Source: Pseudomonadota bacterium (GTDB lineage: Bacteria > Pseudomonadota > Gammaproteobacteria > Burkholderiales > Burkholderiaceae_B). Taken from it: DNA of 64,000 nt. The stretch is from positions 1-64,000 of the forward strand of contig JAFACG010000050.1 of assembly GCA_023425645.1 (NCBI GenBank), read 5' to 3'. The translations under genes were made by a program, and so were the position numbers. This document shows, in pieces, positions 19,201-28,115 of the stretch. The stretch's first letter is position 1, and the number at the start of each line of letters is the position of its first letter. The notes under the pieces are model-generated. The model was not told the origin of the DNA and searched no databases. It saw only the letters and a program-made list of their open reading frames with translations.

Positions 19201-19796
19201 CAGTCCAGCTGCAGGACCTGGCCCAGGTGATTGCGGACCTGGCGCACGGCATGAGCGTCGGGGCGGTCGGCCGGCAGGCGTTCGATGTGCAGCCAGCGGC
19301 GCGCGGAGGTGCGCAGGCGGGTCAGCCAGCCCTGTTCATTGAAGTGCAGCATCAGGCCGTCGGCGCCCTGCCAGCGCCAGCCTCCGGCTTCGGGCCGGGC
19401 TGGAGGAGACAGGGTCAGGCGGCGGCCGTCGGGCAGGTGCAGCGCGGCGCCCTGGCTGCGCACCTGCAGGTCGTAGTTCAGCGCCCAGCCGGTCGGCCCG
19501 AGCGTGGGGGTGGGATTGGGCGTGTCGCCGTTCATGTGCCGTTGCAGTTGCAGCAATGGCCAGGCCCGGCTCGCAGGCAGGTCGGTGTCGCTTTGCTGCT
19601 TGCGTCCGGTGAGCAGGTCCACGGGGTTGAGCAGGCCCAGGTCGGGCGCGGGCTCCGGTTCGCCGGCCAGTTCGGCGGCGGGCGCGCAGGACGGCGCGGT
19701 CGGCGGCAGGGAGCAGGTTCGCCCTGCCTGCGGCCAGGCCGCCGCGGGAAGCAGGGCCGGCAGGAAGATGAACCATCGTAGACGAGCGGCAGACAT
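16263..19796 (-). CDS. Exported RHS/YD-repeat protein with C-terminal DUF2235/Tle-type lipase domain
   Basis: 1177 residues. Residues 1 to about 23 look like a Sec signal peptide ([20 protein letters not shown]). About 800 residues of degenerate YD/RHS repeats follow, with many copies of the DxxGRL pattern. The RHS core ends in [11 protein letters not shown]...RRVDPLGL near residue 850. The last roughly 327 residues are a DUF2235 alpha/beta hydrolase: FAFDGTRQ, nucleophile elbow GFSRGA (Ser about 935), GLFDTV (Asp about 980) and GAHSDIGGG (His about 1039), the Ser-Asp-His layout of Tle1-like phospholipases. ATG 19796 has GGAGAG upstream. No PAAR motif is visible and no immunity-sized gene is adjacent. 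Substrate and target are unknown. Confidence 0.85.
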   Translation of the reverse strand: MSAARLRWFIFLPALLPAAAWPQAGRTCSLPPTAPSCAPAAELAGEPEPAPDLGLLNPVDLLTGRKQQSDTDLPASRAWPLLQLQRHMNGDTPNPTPTLGPTGWALNYDLQVRSQGAALHLPDGRRLTLSPPARPEAGGWRWQGADGLMLHFNEQGWLTRLRTSARRWLHIERLPADRPDAHAVRQVRNHLGQVLQLDWQADRQALAVQTPAGLFRWRMTGQGGQPWLASVSRPDGLMRLYHAAPAPWSRRLGGVSLQAPGQPAHRLQQWDYDEQGRVRRIVSHALDQEWTASHEPGLSLWAQGQEQHRFAYSLIQGQARLDSLESRWCDGCPAYRTVWQHDAQGRWLQAGPWHAQRRADGSIRRLRQADGGWGPMTLDLDERGRLQGWDTLLTGPQTRRWNTDGTLAEVRHAGADGLLMQHDASGRLASLHHRRGQESELTRLRWLGHGLLRIEHPEETQRLKLRAGLLRERRLERRHSPGQAWTERFDYDDSQRLVRHHLPEGGRLDYRWDAQGRLAALDWTDAQGRLHSVVQARDPGYAWGNGLHLISRADATRHSVDLMLLRPDGSPVWTSARRLDAQGRVRAERHHYAALGQERTWRLDYDGAGRLAAYRQEGEQDVHWLAWEGTGALRARHPLPAPAMIRTPDGLPTRVGELDLDYGPSRRLRGVRSPAGILVQYRHDAFGQRILRIQDDRQRAFFHHGQQLLAELDLPATVQRIVSRRYLYAGLTPVGLIIYDEHGQGRLHYLHSDLMGAVRLATDEQGRTVWAADLDPLGQARILLEELELHLRLPGQYADPATGWHDNLLRTYSPRHGHYLEPDPLGPWPGSQALGYAGQQPLRRVDPLGLLLFAFDGTRQSRITRSNVWKLAQLYREGAAHYHDGPGNPHSLDADALTAWRAGRILQTQWTRLLDSLQQAGPGPAATPVDLLGFSRGAALARDFANRILDHTQAGWFLLDDPLRGRIRACITPRFLGLFDTVAQFGLSGTHNSRYRLGVPEAWQWVAHAVSLHEHRHLFPLSALAQAMNVVEMPFIGAHSDIGGGVLPADPAPQPGDLDKVALAWMHWQARAAGLTLAQLPLTDLSVAHPILHDMRPAWQRSLQNGDRQVNYHGHGRDHVYQEQHPKLGAAMRRSVQALIRRHEDWRSREGHDAGVVDMKAYDAWLKDHLGWDREAY

Positions 19797-19893
19797 GAGG
19801 GACTCTCCACAAGAAGGCAATCCCTGCTATCTTGGTGATGTGTGCAGCCCGAAAACAGCCTGGGAAGCACAAAGATCCATAAGGAGAAACCGT

Positions 19894-20241
19894 ATGCTAG
19901 TCGTATTCAAAAGCAAGGCCGCGGCCGATGTCCTGATGTTTGCTGAACATGCCATGCCTATTCTCCGGGCGGCAGGACGCTCCTACCCTGAAGGCTTGCC
20001 CGAGCGCGGCGTGTTCACGGCGGAACAGCTGCCCGCGGCCATACAGGGTATAGAACACGCCGTGGGGCAGGACAGGGAAAACGAACATGCGCCCCATGAC
20101 GACGAAGACCGCGAGCCCGACCATCCCATCTCCCAGGCGGTCAGCTTCAAGCAGCGCGCCTTTCCGCTCCTGGACATGCTGCGCCAGGCGCACAAGAGCG
20201 GCGATCCGGTGTTGTGGGAGCCCGCCGACAGCTCCTGGTGA
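19894..20241 (+). CDS. DUF1840 domain protein
   Basis: A 115-residue protein of unknown function resembling DUF1840, a family common in Beta- and Gammaproteobacteria. It begins MLVVFKSKAAADVLMF and has a PAAIQGIEHA segment, an acidic histidine-rich middle and a C-terminal FPLLDMLRQAHKSG. The start is set by AAGGAG nine bases upstream of the ATG. Divergent from the RHS gene (97 bp between starts). A terminator follows. Confidence 0.8.
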   Translation: MLVVFKSKAAADVLMFAEHAMPILRAAGRSYPEGLPERGVFTAEQLPAAIQGIEHAVGQDRENEHAPHDDEDREPDHPISQAVSFKQRAFPLLDMLRQAHKSGDPVLWEPADSSW

Positions 20242-20254
20242 GGGGCGGATTGTC

Positions 20255-20286
20255 GGCCCGCCGACATTCCGGCGGGCCGTCTTTGC
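20255..20286 (+). terminator. Intrinsic terminator after the DUF1840 gene
   Basis: GGCCCGCCG (20255-20263) pairs perfectly with CGGCGGGCC (20270-20278) around ACATTC, followed by GTCTTTGCTT. It lies 13 bp after the stop codon. Confidence 0.8.
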
Positions 20287-20326
20287 TTAAGCTGCAACCA
20301 CATCCCATTTCCCGCGGAGGCCTTGC

Positions 20327-20644
20327 ATGCGCGCCATTGTTCTCGTGATTTTCAACCCGCGCCAGCAACTGGAGCTGGTCACCTCGGTGCAGCCCGATGC
20401 GCAGGCCAGCGCGGCCTCGCGGGACTGGCTGGACCAGACCTGGGAACGTCTGGGCTGCGAGCCGCTGCGCCCCAGCGGCAAGGTCCTGCTGCTGGACAAG
20501 ATCATGGGCGTGGCCGACGCCCTGGGCCATGACGTGCTGTCCCAGGACCAGGACCGTGCCCAGGAGTTCGCCCGCCACTGCCTGCAGGCGCTGCAGTCCA
20601 CGCGCGTCACGGTGGACCTGCCGGGGCTGGCGGTCACCTTCTAG
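20327..20644 (+). CDS. Hypothetical protein, 105 aa
   Basis: I do not recognise the family. The 105-residue product is soluble, starts MRAIVLVIFNPRQQLELV and is rich in Leu, Gln and Asp, with an amphipathic helical region around residues 50-95. No cysteine cluster, signal peptide or membrane segment beyond the short hydrophobic start is visible. A GCGGAGG ribosome-binding site six bases ahead of the ATG and codon use like its neighbours argue that it is translated. Convergent with the porin gene. Confidence 0.65.
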   Translation: MRAIVLVIFNPRQQLELVTSVQPDAQASAASRDWLDQTWERLGCEPLRPSGKVLLLDKIMGVADALGHDVLSQDQDRAQEFARHCLQALQSTRVTVDLPGLAVTF

Positions 20645-20695
20645 GTCGGGGCGCGCGGCCCGGCCGCGGCTTGCGGCCTAGGCCCGCCCCCGGGA

Positions 20696-21813
20696 TCAGA
20701 AACGGTGGACGATGCCGACCGCGCCGCCGAGCTGATTGCGGCCCGGCTCGATGTTGGCCCCGAACTTGCCGCCGCGCACGCTCACGGACGAGCCGTGGTT
20801 GTTGATCGCGTAGGAGGCCAGGCCATAGAGCGAGGTGCGTTTCGAGAGGTCGTATTCCGCGCCCAGGGTGATCAGCGAGGGGCGTTGGTCGCGGCCGGCC
20901 TGCTGCACGGACGGGCACGAGACGAGGTTCATGTTGTCGCAAGTGGTGCCGCGCTGGTGGTAGACCACGGCGGACAGGCGCGTATTCCCGGCGGAGCGGT
21001 AGGTCAGGCCGGCCCAGAACAGGTGGCTGATGTAGGAGCGGGTCGTCAGGTGCTGGTCGAGCCAGCGGTAGCCGCCGTAGAACGTGAAGTCCGCGGCCTG
21101 GTACGAGACGCCCGTCAGGACGCGGTCTTCGCGGTTGTCGCTGCTGTTGGCGCCGGCCTTGGGGGCGTCGGCGCGCTTGCTGTGGTACAGCACGGCGGCG
21201 GTCAGGCCGTCGGCCTTGTATTGCAGGCCCAGGCCCAGCATGCGGCCGCGGCTCGCGTCGTCCCAGCTCTGTTCGTTGTTCCACCCGAAGCTGTAGTACG
21301 CGCCCAGGTGACGGTGCCGAGCTTCGTTGTGTATTTGATGGAGTTGTCCATCCGGTCCGAAAATGCAGGGTCGAGATTCTTGCCCCCGAAGCTGGAGTTG
21401 TTGTACGGATTGAACTTGCTCATCCAGTCGATCATCAGCGTGTTGTGGCGGCCCAGGGTCAGTTCTCCCCAGCTTCGGTCGGACAGGCCTACATAGGCCT
21501 GGCGTCCGAACAGGCGCTTGCCTTGCAGGGAGTTGCCGGTGGCGATGTCAAAACCGCTTTCCAGGGCGAACACGGTCTTGAGGCCGCTGCCCAGGTCTTC
21601 GGCGCCGCGCAGGCCCCAGCGTGAGCCGTACCAGTTGCCCGAGCCGAAGCCGGCATGGGTGCCGCCGCCAGGGGCGTGATTGATGAATTCCATGCCGGTG
21701 TCGATCAGCCCGTAGAGCTGAACCGATGCGGCATTGGCCGCCATGACGGGAAAGGAGAGGGAGAGAGCGGACAGGCATGCGCCGGCCGCCGCGATGCGCA
21801 GGGAGGTCTTCAC
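20696..21813 (-). pseudogene. Gram-negative trimeric porin, frameshifted
   Basis: A general porin in two frames. The first part (GTG 21813) has a signal peptide ending VMAANA, SVQLYGLIDTGMEF, and the NWYGSRWGLRGAEDLG and FGRQAYVGLSD strands typical of betaproteobacterial porins. The second part continues GLGLQYKADGLTAAVLY and ends ...GGAVGIVHRF with the terminal Phe of outer-membrane proteins. The frames fail to join at a short C-run at 21303-21305: one missing base changes the expected WGAYYSFGWNN into WARTTASGG. If real, it is a broken or switchable porin; if a base-call error, the intact protein is about 372 residues. AAAGAGGA precedes the GTG. Confidence 0.85.
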
Positions 21814-21951
21814 GGTTGGTATCCTCTTTGGGACTTGATCGGAACCCGCAGTGTAGGAAGCCGGTGCTACAGCCGCATGACAGTGAAGACGACGCCTGCG
21901 GCGCGGCGCCTGTCGCCCCGCCGCGCCGCTGCCTGAATGCTTCGCGCCAAT

Positions 21952-21975
21952 GAAAAACCCGCCTCGTGGGCGGGT
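21952..21975 (-). terminator. Intrinsic terminator downstream of leuA
   Basis: ACCCGCC (21957-21963) pairs with GGCGGGT (21969-21975); on the minus strand the stem is followed by TTTTT. It lies about 110 bp beyond the leuA stop. The rest of the 271-bp gap up to the porin start shows no gene. Confidence 0.75.
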
Positions 21976-22084
21976 GTCCTGCGGCGGCGCGGGTAAGCGG
22001 GCCGCGATGCGAAGTCTTGGGCCCGGCGGGAATGGGCCGGGCCGGATACTGGGCGGGATCGCCGCCCGGCATCCGTGAAAAGGG

Positions 22085-23785
22085 TCAGGCCGTGGCAGCC
22101 TCCTGCTCGGCCTGGGCGATGATGTGGCGGTTGACGGCGCTCAGGATGGCCAGGAAGGAGGCCGTGACGATGTCGGGGTGGATGCCCACACCAAAGCCCG
22201 AGGGGCTGTCGCCGATGCGCATCTCCACGTAGGAGGCGGCGCGGGTCTCGGCGCCCGAGCCGATGGCGTGCTCGTTGTAGTCCATGATCTTGATGGACAG
22301 GTCCAGCGCGTTCACGAAGGCCGAGATGGCGCCCTCGCCCGAGCCGCTCAGGCTGCGCACCTTGCCGTCCTGTTCGATGTCCACCTCGATGGTGAACTGC
22401 TGGCCGCTGTCGGCATGCGGCTGGCTGACGATGCGGTGATTGAGCAGCTTCCAGTGCTTCTTGCAGTCCAGGTACTCGGCGGCGAAGATGCCGTACACGT
22501 CGGCGGGCGTGACTTCCTTGCCGGTGGAGTCCGTCACGCGCTGGATGGCGCGGCTGAACTCGATCTGCATGCGGCGCGGCAGCACCAGGCCGTGTTCCTG
22601 CTCCAGCAGGTAGGACACGCCGCCCTTGCCGGACTGGCTGTTGACGCGGATCACGGCGTCGTAGCTGCGGCCCAGGTCGGCCGGGTCGATGGGCAGGTAG
22701 GGCACTTCCCAGGGTTCGTCGGACTTCTGCTGTGCGAAGCCTTTCTTGATGGCGTCCTGGTGCGAGCCGGAGAAGGCCGTGAAGACCAGGTCGCCGGCAT
22801 AGGGGTGGCGCGGGTGCACGGGCAGCTGGTTGCAGTACTCGGCGGTGCGGCGCACTTCGTCGATGTCGGAGAAGTCCAGTTCGGGATCCACGCCCTGGGT
22901 GTAGAGGTTCAGCGCCAGGGTGACCAGGCAGACGTTGCCGGTGCGCTCGCCGCTGCCGAACAGGCAACCCTCGATGCGGTCCGCGCCGGCCATCACGGCC
23001 AGCTCGGCGGCGGCCACGGCCGTGCCGCGGTCATTGTGGGGGTGCACGCTCAGCACGATGCGGTCGCGCTGCTGCAGGTTGTTGTGCATCCATTCGATCT
23101 GGTCCGCATACATATTGGGCGTGGTGGCCTCGATGGTGGCGGGCAGGTTCAGGATGACGGGCTTGTCGGCGGTCGGCTCCCAGGCCTGGACCACGGCGTT
23201 GCAGACTTCCAGCGCGAATTCGGGCTCTGTGGTGCTGAAGACTTCAGGCGAGTATTCATAGCGCCAGGAGGTCTGGGGGCATTTGGCCACCTCCTGCTTG
23301 ACCAGGCGCGTGCCGGTCAGGGCGATATTCTTGATTTCGTCCTTGCTCAGGTTGAAGACGATCTTGCGAAAGGCCGGGGCGCAGGCGTTGTACAGGTGGA
23401 TGATGGCCTGCTTGGCGCCGGCGGCCGCTTCCACGGTGCGCTTGATCAGGTCTTCGCGGGACTGGGTCAGCACGATGATGGTGACGTCCTCGGGGATGCG
23501 CTTCTCGTCGATCAGCTTGCGAACGAAATCGAAGTCGGTCTGCGATGCCGATGGAAAACCGACCTCGATTTCCTTGAAGCCGATCTTGACCAGCTGCTCG
23601 AAGAAACGCAGCTTGCGGGCCACGCTCATGGGTTCGATCAGGGACTGGTTACCGTCGCGCAGGTCCGTGCTCATCCAGATCGGAGCCTGGGTGATGCGCT
23701 TGGACGGCCAGGTGCGTTCCGAGAAATCGCGGTCGAACGCGACGAACGGACGATACTTCTGGGAGGGGTTTTTCAGCATTGCCAT
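22085..23785 (-). CDS. leuA: 2-isopropylmalate synthase
   Basis: A 566-residue LeuA of the long (LeuA2) type, condensing acetyl-CoA with 2-oxoisovalerate in leucine synthesis. The catalytic TIM barrel has the divalent-metal motifs [12 protein letters not shown] near residue 40 and HPHNDRG, with GSGERTGN between. A C-terminal regulatory domain binds leucine in this family. The start [14 protein letters not shown] is standard. The gene stands alone, preceded by a 329-bp leader region that holds a leucine-rich short reading frame at 23916-23990. Confidence 0.96.
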   Translation of the reverse strand: MAMLKNPSQKYRPFVAFDRDFSERTWPSKRITQAPIWMSTDLRDGNQSLIEPMSVARKLRFFEQLVKIGFKEIEVGFPSASQTDFDFVRKLIDEKRIPEDVTIIVLTQSREDLIKRTVEAAAGAKQAIIHLYNACAPAFRKIVFNLSKDEIKNIALTGTRLVKQEVAKCPQTSWRYEYSPEVFSTTEPEFALEVCNAVVQAWEPTADKPVILNLPATIEATTPNMYADQIEWMHNNLQQRDRIVLSVHPHNDRGTAVAAAELAVMAGADRIEGCLFGSGERTGNVCLVTLALNLYTQGVDPELDFSDIDEVRRTAEYCNQLPVHPRHPYAGDLVFTAFSGSHQDAIKKGFAQQKSDEPWEVPYLPIDPADLGRSYDAVIRVNSQSGKGGVSYLLEQEHGLVLPRRMQIEFSRAIQRVTDSTGKEVTPADVYGIFAAEYLDCKKHWKLLNHRIVSQPHADSGQQFTIEVDIEQDGKVRSLSGSGEGAISAFVNALDLSIKIMDYNEHAIGSGAETRAASYVEMRIGDSPSGFGVGIHPDIVTASFLAILSAVNRHIIAQAEQEAATA

Positions 23786-24114
23786 GGGGATACCTGTCGG
23801 ACAAAAAGTGTTTTTTACTTCTTGCCGTCACCAGCGGTTCAGCTTGTACGTAGGCCGGTGGCGGCGCAAATGACGTAGATGTGGCTGAATCTGGCTGCCG
23901 AACTGCCACGGGACGCTAGGCCCGGCAACCGGACGCTAGTAGTAGCAGGGAGAACAGGTGGGACAGGGCGGCCGGGCGGCCGGGACGCACGGCATGCAGG
24001 GACGGTTCAGCGGCGCGGCTGAAGCCCTGGAATGCGTTGAAGGATGTGCGTGCGTGGTCCATGTCCGTAAGTCAAACATAAAAAGAGCAACAAGGCAAGC
24101 GCCGAAAGAGGTTC
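23786..24114 (-). promoter_or_regulatory. leuA leader region
   Basis: This 329-bp stretch between leuA and the next gene upstream holds the leucine-codon leader frame (23916-23990). It also has two copies of CTAGCGTCC flanking the end of that frame and an imperfect GCCGcCACC/GGTGaCGGC stem near 23825-23870 on the minus strand. No classic GC-stem plus U-run terminator is evident. I could not call a convincing promoter. Confidence 0.45.
23916..23990 (-). CDS. Putative leu leader peptide (leuL-like)
   Basis: A short frame of 24 codons from a GTG at 23990 (or 48 codons from an ATG at 24062) ends in TAG about 130 bp before leuA. It contains LSHLFSLLLL, with the run CTG CTA CTA CTA followed by ASGCRA. 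CTA is a rare leucine codon in GC-rich genomes and tandem CTA codons are the control codons of the E. coli leu leader. This composition directly ahead of leuA suggests ribosome-mediated attenuation. The exact start is uncertain because neither candidate has a strong ribosome-binding site. Confidence 0.5.
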   Translation of the reverse strand: MRPGRPAALSHLFSLLLLASGCRA

Positions 24115-24669
24115 TCAGACCTGGGGTTCGCTGCGCTCGTAGTCGGCCTGCAGGAGCAGGTTCTGCTGCTGGGCCAGTTGCATCTTCGAATATCGGCCCG
24201 AGCGCATTTCGGCGTGGGCGCGTTGCAAATCACCGACAGTGATGGGGTTGCGCGGGTCGGGCCAGGCCCACAGGATGACGTCGCGCGCGGGCCGGCTCAG
24301 GTTGCGGGCCAGGTGCGCGATGGTGGCTTCGTCCACGATGCGCTGCCGGTTGCGGCGCATGACGGCCTGCACGAAGCCATGTAAAAGATAGGCAATAATA
24401 AGGGAAATGATGCCAACCACCGTCCACCAGAAGAAGGGGTTGTATTGCTTGATCAGGGCCAGGTTCTGGATGCTCAGCGCCTGCAGGCCGGAATAGTCCA
24501 GTCCGCGCCCGAAACTGATCAGACGGTTGAGCAGGTCCCACCAGACGATGGCGACGGCGACGATGATCACGGCGCAGATGATGGTGGCCGTGGCGCAGAG
24601 CTTGAACAGAGTGTTGCGCAGCGTCTGGCTGTCACTCGGGGTAGGGATCTGGGCATTGTCGGTTTTCAT
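24115..24669 (-). CDS. Hypothetical inner-membrane protein, 184 aa
   Basis: I do not recognise the family. Two transmembrane helices are visible, about residues 27-46 (LCATATIICAVIIVAVAIVW) and 78-98 (FFWWTVVGIISLIIAYLLHG), separated by a hydrophilic loop. A cytoplasmic-looking C-terminal domain with NRQRIVDEATIAHLARNLSRP follows. The start faces the rpoN start with only 16 bp between them, so its promoter must lie in rpoN coding sequence or one of the two starts is misplaced. leuA follows after the leader. Confidence 0.7.
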   Translation of the reverse strand: MKTDNAQIPTPSDSQTLRNTLFKLCATATIICAVIIVAVAIVWWDLLNRLISFGRGLDYSGLQALSIQNLALIKQYNPFFWWTVVGIISLIIAYLLHGFVQAVMRRNRQRIVDEATIAHLARNLSRPARDVILWAWPDPRNPITVGDLQRAHAEMRSGRYSKMQLAQQQNLLLQADYERSEPQV

Positions 24670-24685
24670 GGAAACGATTGTACCT

Positions 24686-26068
24686 ATGCTTACGCGTCAG
24701 TCACTAGATTTGCGCCAGCAGCAGACGCTGGCTTTGACGCCGCAATTGCAACAGTCTATTAAAGTGCTGCAGCTGTCGGGGGCGGAACTGGAACAGGAGC
24801 TGGCCCAGGCCCTGCTGGAAAACCCGCTACTGGAGCGACTGGACCCGCAGGCGGACGTTGCCGGGCCGTCTTCCGACGATGGGCGGGACGAGGCGGATCA
24901 GTCGTGGGCGGCGTTGGATTTTTCCAACTTTCGCGGCGGCGACGAGGACGAGGACTGGGTTCCCGAGACGCGCGCCCCCCAGGACCTGGGGGCGCACCTG
25001 CGCCAGCAGCTCGGCCTGCTGCGCCTGGCCCCGCGCGAGCTGGCGCTGGCGCAGCTGCTGATCGACGAGCTGGACGACAACGGCTATCTGCCCTGCTCCC
25101 TGGACGAGGTTCTGGCCTGGCTGCCGGCCGAGCTGGAGGTGCAGGCCGAGGAGCTGCGTTGCGCCCTGGCCCGCGTGCAGTCGCTGGAGCCGGCCGGAGT
25201 GGGAGCGCGCGACCTGGCCGAATGCCTGGATCTGCAGCTGATGCAGTCGGCGGGCCGCCTGGAGCCGGACCTGCTGCGCTGCGCCCGTCATCTGGCGCGC
25301 GAGCATGTGGCCAGCCTGGCTTCGCCCAATCAGTTGCGCCAGCGCACCGCGGGCCTGTTCGCCGCCGAGCTGGTGGAGCGTGCCCATCATGTGATCCTGA
25401 AGCTGGATCCCAAACCGGGACGCGGCTGGACCCAGAATGTGTCCGCCTATGTGGTGCCCGACGTCCTGCTCAAGCGCGCCGGGGACCGCTGGGAGGCGGT
25501 GCTCAATCCCCTGGCGGTGCCGCGCCTGCAGCTGGCGTCCATGCCGGGCTGCGACATCGAGGCGCATCCCGCGCTGCTGGCCGAACGCCAGAAGGCGGCG
25601 GGCCTGCTGCGCAGCGTGCACAGCCGCTTCGCCACTATTCTGCGCGTGGCCCAGGCCATCGTGCGTATGCAGCAGGACTTCTTCATCCGGGGCGCCGCCG
25701 GCCTGCGCCCCATGCAGCTGGCCGACCTGGCGGCCGAGCTGGACCTGCATGAATCGACCATCTCGCGCGCCACGCGCCAGAAGTATCTCCAGACCCCGCA
25801 CGGCGTCATGGAGCTCAAGCAGTTCTTCAGCGTGGGCCTGAACAGCGCGGACGGCCGCAACGATACCTCCGCCGCGGCGGTGCGCGCCCTGATCGTCCAG
25901 ATGATACGCGCCGAGTCGCCTGCCAAGCCCCTGTCCGACCAGCAGATCACCGATCAGCTGCAGGCCCGGGGCCTGAACGTGGCCCGGCGCACCGTGGCCA
26001 AGTACCGCGAGGCCGAAGGCCTGGCCACGGCTTCGCAGCGCAAGATGCGGGCCGCCGCCGGCGCCTAG
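24686..26068 (+). CDS. rpoN: RNA polymerase sigma-54 factor
   Basis: 460 residues. Region I (SLDLRQQQTLALTPQLQQSIKVLQLSG) contacts activators and core polymerase. A short acidic region II (DGRDEADQSWAALDF...GDEDED) follows. The core-binding domain has LDPKPGR, a helix-turn-helix segment contains LHESTISRATRQKY, and the RpoN box ARRTVAKYRE near the end recognises the -24 element. The ATG at 24686 is chosen because it gives the family N-terminus. The usual lptB and hpf/ptsN neighbours are absent, so this may be a relocated or second copy. Its stop shares CTAG with the convergent leuD stop. Confidence 0.95.
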   Translation: MLTRQSLDLRQQQTLALTPQLQQSIKVLQLSGAELEQELAQALLENPLLERLDPQADVAGPSSDDGRDEADQSWAALDFSNFRGGDEDEDWVPETRAPQDLGAHLRQQLGLLRLAPRELALAQLLIDELDDNGYLPCSLDEVLAWLPAELEVQAEELRCALARVQSLEPAGVGARDLAECLDLQLMQSAGRLEPDLLRCARHLAREHVASLASPNQLRQRTAGLFAAELVERAHHVILKLDPKPGRGWTQNVSAYVVPDVLLKRAGDRWEAVLNPLAVPRLQLASMPGCDIEAHPALLAERQKAAGLLRSVHSRFATILRVAQAIVRMQQDFFIRGAAGLRPMQLADLAAELDLHESTISRATRQKYLQTPHGVMELKQFFSVGLNSADGRNDTSAAAVRALIVQMIRAESPAKPLSDQQITDQLQARGLNVARRTVAKYREAEGLATASQRKMRAAAGA

Positions 26069-26703
26069 GCGAACAGCCAGGGCTCCTGTCGCTTGCGCTG
26101 TTCCTCGTAGGCCCGGATCTGCTCCAGCCGCTGCTCCGTGACGCTGATGTCGTCCAGCGCCATGAGCAGCCTGTGGCGCCGTTCCGGCTCGACCGTGAAG
26201 CCGATGCGCCAGTCCGGGCCGGCCAGCACGCCCTCCTCCAGATCCACGCTCCACTCGGCACAGGGATTGCGCGCGGCGGCCTCGAACAGCTCGTCGACGC
26301 GCTGCTTGTCCAGTTGGATGGGCAGCAGGCCGTTCTTGAAGCAGTTGTTGCGGAAGATGTCCGCGAACGAAGGGGCGAGCAGCGCGGCGATGCCCAGGTC
26401 CTTGAGCGCCCAGACCGCGTGTTCGCGGCTGGAGCCGCAGCCGAAGTTCTCGCGAGCGAGCAGGATGCGCGCGCCTTGCGCCGCCGGCCGGTTCAGGCAG
26501 AAATCGGCCACCGGCTCGCGCTGTGCGGCCGGCTTGCCGGGATGGCCGATGTCGGCGTAGCGCCAGTTGTCGAAGGCGTACTGGCCGAACCCCGTCCTGG
26601 ACAGGGAGGTCATGTACTGCTTGGGCAGGATGGCGTCGGTGTCCACGTTGGCGCGGTCCAGCGGGATCAGGCGCGAGCGGACGGTGGTGAAAGGCGTGTT
26701 CAT
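26065..26703 (-). CDS. LeuD-like small subunit of an isopropylmalate/citramalate-type dehydratase
   Basis: 212 residues, aconitase swivel domain. Seen: [11 protein letters not shown] near residue 20, [15 protein letters not shown] and [17 protein letters not shown]. The start overlaps the leuC-like stop by ATGA. It could be biosynthetic LeuD, but leuB is missing and the upstream genes encode a CoA transferase and a lyase. I therefore infer a catabolic hydratase (mesaconate, citraconate or maleate type). Its stop codon TAG lies inside the same CTAG as the rpoN stop. Confidence 0.85.
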   Translation of the reverse strand: MNTPFTTVRSRLIPLDRANVDTDAILPKQYMTSLSRTGFGQYAFDNWRYADIGHPGKPAAQREPVADFCLNRPAAQGARILLARENFGCGSSREHAVWALKDLGIAALLAPSFADIFRNNCFKNGLLPIQLDKQRVDELFEAAARNPCAEWSVDLEEGVLAGPDWRIGFTVEPERRHRLLMALDDISVTEQRLEQIRAYEEQRKRQEPWLFA

Positions 26704-28115
26704 GCGGGGCTCCAGTGGCGGATGTCGACCAGGCGGCCGGCGATGGCGGCCGCGGCGGCCATGGCGGGGCTCATCAGGTGGGTGCGTCCCAGCGCGCCCT
26801 GCCGGCCCTCGAAGTTGCGGTTCGAGGTGGAGGCGCAGCGCTCGCCCGGGTTCAGGCGGTCCTCGTTCATGCCCAGGCACATCGAGCATCCCGGTTCGCG
26901 CCATTCGAAGCCGGCCTGCGTGAACAGGCGGTCCAGGCCTTCCCGCTCGGCCTGCCGCCTGACCAGGCCCGAGCCGGGCACGACCAGGGCCTGCCGCACA
27001 TTGCCGGCCACCCGGGCGCCCCGGACCATGGCGGCGGCGCTGCGCAGGTCCTCGATGCGGGCGTTGGTGCAGGAGCCGATGAAGACCCTGTCCACCGGAA
27101 TGCCGACCAGCGGCTGCCCGGCCTGCAGGCCCATATAGTGCAGGGCGCGCTGCGCATCGGCCTGCCTGCCCGGCCCGGCAAGGGTCGGACAGGGGACGAG
27201 CTGGTCGATGGGCGCGGCCATGTCGGGCGAGGTGCCCCAGGTCACGGTGGGCGCGACCTGGCCGGCATCGACCGTCAGCGTGCGGTCGTAGCGGCAGCCC
27301 GGATCGCTGACCAGGCTGCGCCAGTAGCGCTCAGCGTTGTCCCAGTCGGCGCCCCTGGGCGCCAGCGGCCTGTCGCGCACATAGTCCAGGGTCTTGTCGT
27401 CCACGGCCACCAGGCCTATGCGCGCGCCGGCCTCGATGGCCATGTTGCACAAGGTCATGCGCCCTTCCATGGACAGCGCCCGTATGGCCGGGCCGGTGAA
27501 CTCGATGGCGCAGTCGCGTCCGCCGTCCGCGCCCATGCGGGCGATGATGTGCAGGATCAGGTCCTTGGCGGTGGTCCCGGCGGGCAATGCGCCCTGGACG
27601 TCCACCTGCAGGGTGCGCATGCGGCGCGCCGCCAGGCACTGGGTAGCCAGGACGTGCTCGACCTCGGAGGTGCCGATGCCGAAGGCCAGGGCGGCGAAGG
27701 CGCCGTGCGTGCTGGTGTGCGAATCTCCCGCCACGATGCTGGAGCCGGGCAAGGTCATGCCCTGCTCCGGCCCGATGACGTGGATGATGCCCTGGCGCTC
27801 GTCGTCCAGGCCGAAATAGCGCAGGCCGAATTCGCGGCTGTTGATGGCCATCTGGTCGATCTGCGCCTGGGCCAGGGGATCGTCCAGCTGTCGGGCGCGC
27901 CGCCGCGTCGGCACGTTGTGGTCCACGGTGGCCAGCGCGGTATCGGGCCGGCGCACGCGCCGCCCGGCCAGGCGCAGGCTCTCGAAGGCCTGCGGGCTGG
28001 TGACTTCGTACAGCAGTTGCCGGTCTATGTAGATCAGGTCGTGTTCATCGTCCAGGGCGGCGACGCGATGGGCGTCCCAGAGTTTCTGGAACAGGGTGCG
28101 GGGGCAAGCGGTCAT
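26700..28115 (-). CDS. LeuC-like large subunit of an isopropylmalate/citramalate-type dehydratase
   Basis: A 471-residue aconitase-superfamily subunit with the three [4Fe-4S] cysteines in IGSCTN and CSMCLGMN, and the active-site [23 protein letters not shown] segment. It starts [16 protein letters not shown], as LeuC does. The gene overlaps its neighbours on both sides by ATGA, forming a tightly coupled unit with the lyase upstream and the LeuD-like subunit downstream. The substrate is inferred from context to be an unsaturated C4/C5 dicarboxylate, though true isopropylmalate isomerase activity is not excluded. Confidence 0.87.
   Translation of the reverse strand: MTACPRTLFQKLWDAHRVAALDDEHDLIYIDRQLLYEVTSPQAFESLRLAGRRVRRPDTALATVDHNVPTRRRARQLDDPLAQAQIDQMAINSREFGLRYFGLDDERQGIIHVIGPEQGMTLPGSSIVAGDSHTSTHGAFAALAFGIGTSEVEHVLATQCLAARRMRTLQVDVQGALPAGTTAKDLILHIIARMGADGGRDCAIEFTGPAIRALSMEGRMTLCNMAIEAGARIGLVAVDDKTLDYVRDRPLAPRGADWDNAERYWRSLVSDPGCRYDRTLTVDAGQVAPTVTWGTSPDMAAPIDQLVPCPTLAGPGRQADAQRALHYMGLQAGQPLVGIPVDRVFIGSCTNARIEDLRSAAAMVRGARVAGNVRQALVVPGSGLVRRQAEREGLDRLFTQAGFEWREPGCSMCLGMNEDRLNPGERCASTSNRNFEGRQGALGRTHLMSPAMAAAAAIAGRLVDIRHWSPA

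Noticed and set aside
16290..19781. A 1163-codon plus-strand frame opposite the RHS gene
   Set aside because: Composition is low-complexity (Ala, Gln, Val, Arg, His) and no family motif is visible. The minus frame has a signal peptide, RHS repeats and a catalytic triad.
24527..24685. Upstream start for rpoN within the opposite membrane-protein gene
   Set aside because: The extension (MSRSHQTMATATMITA...) is the antisense of a transmembrane helix and has no sigma-54 similarity; the ATG at 24686 gives the family start.
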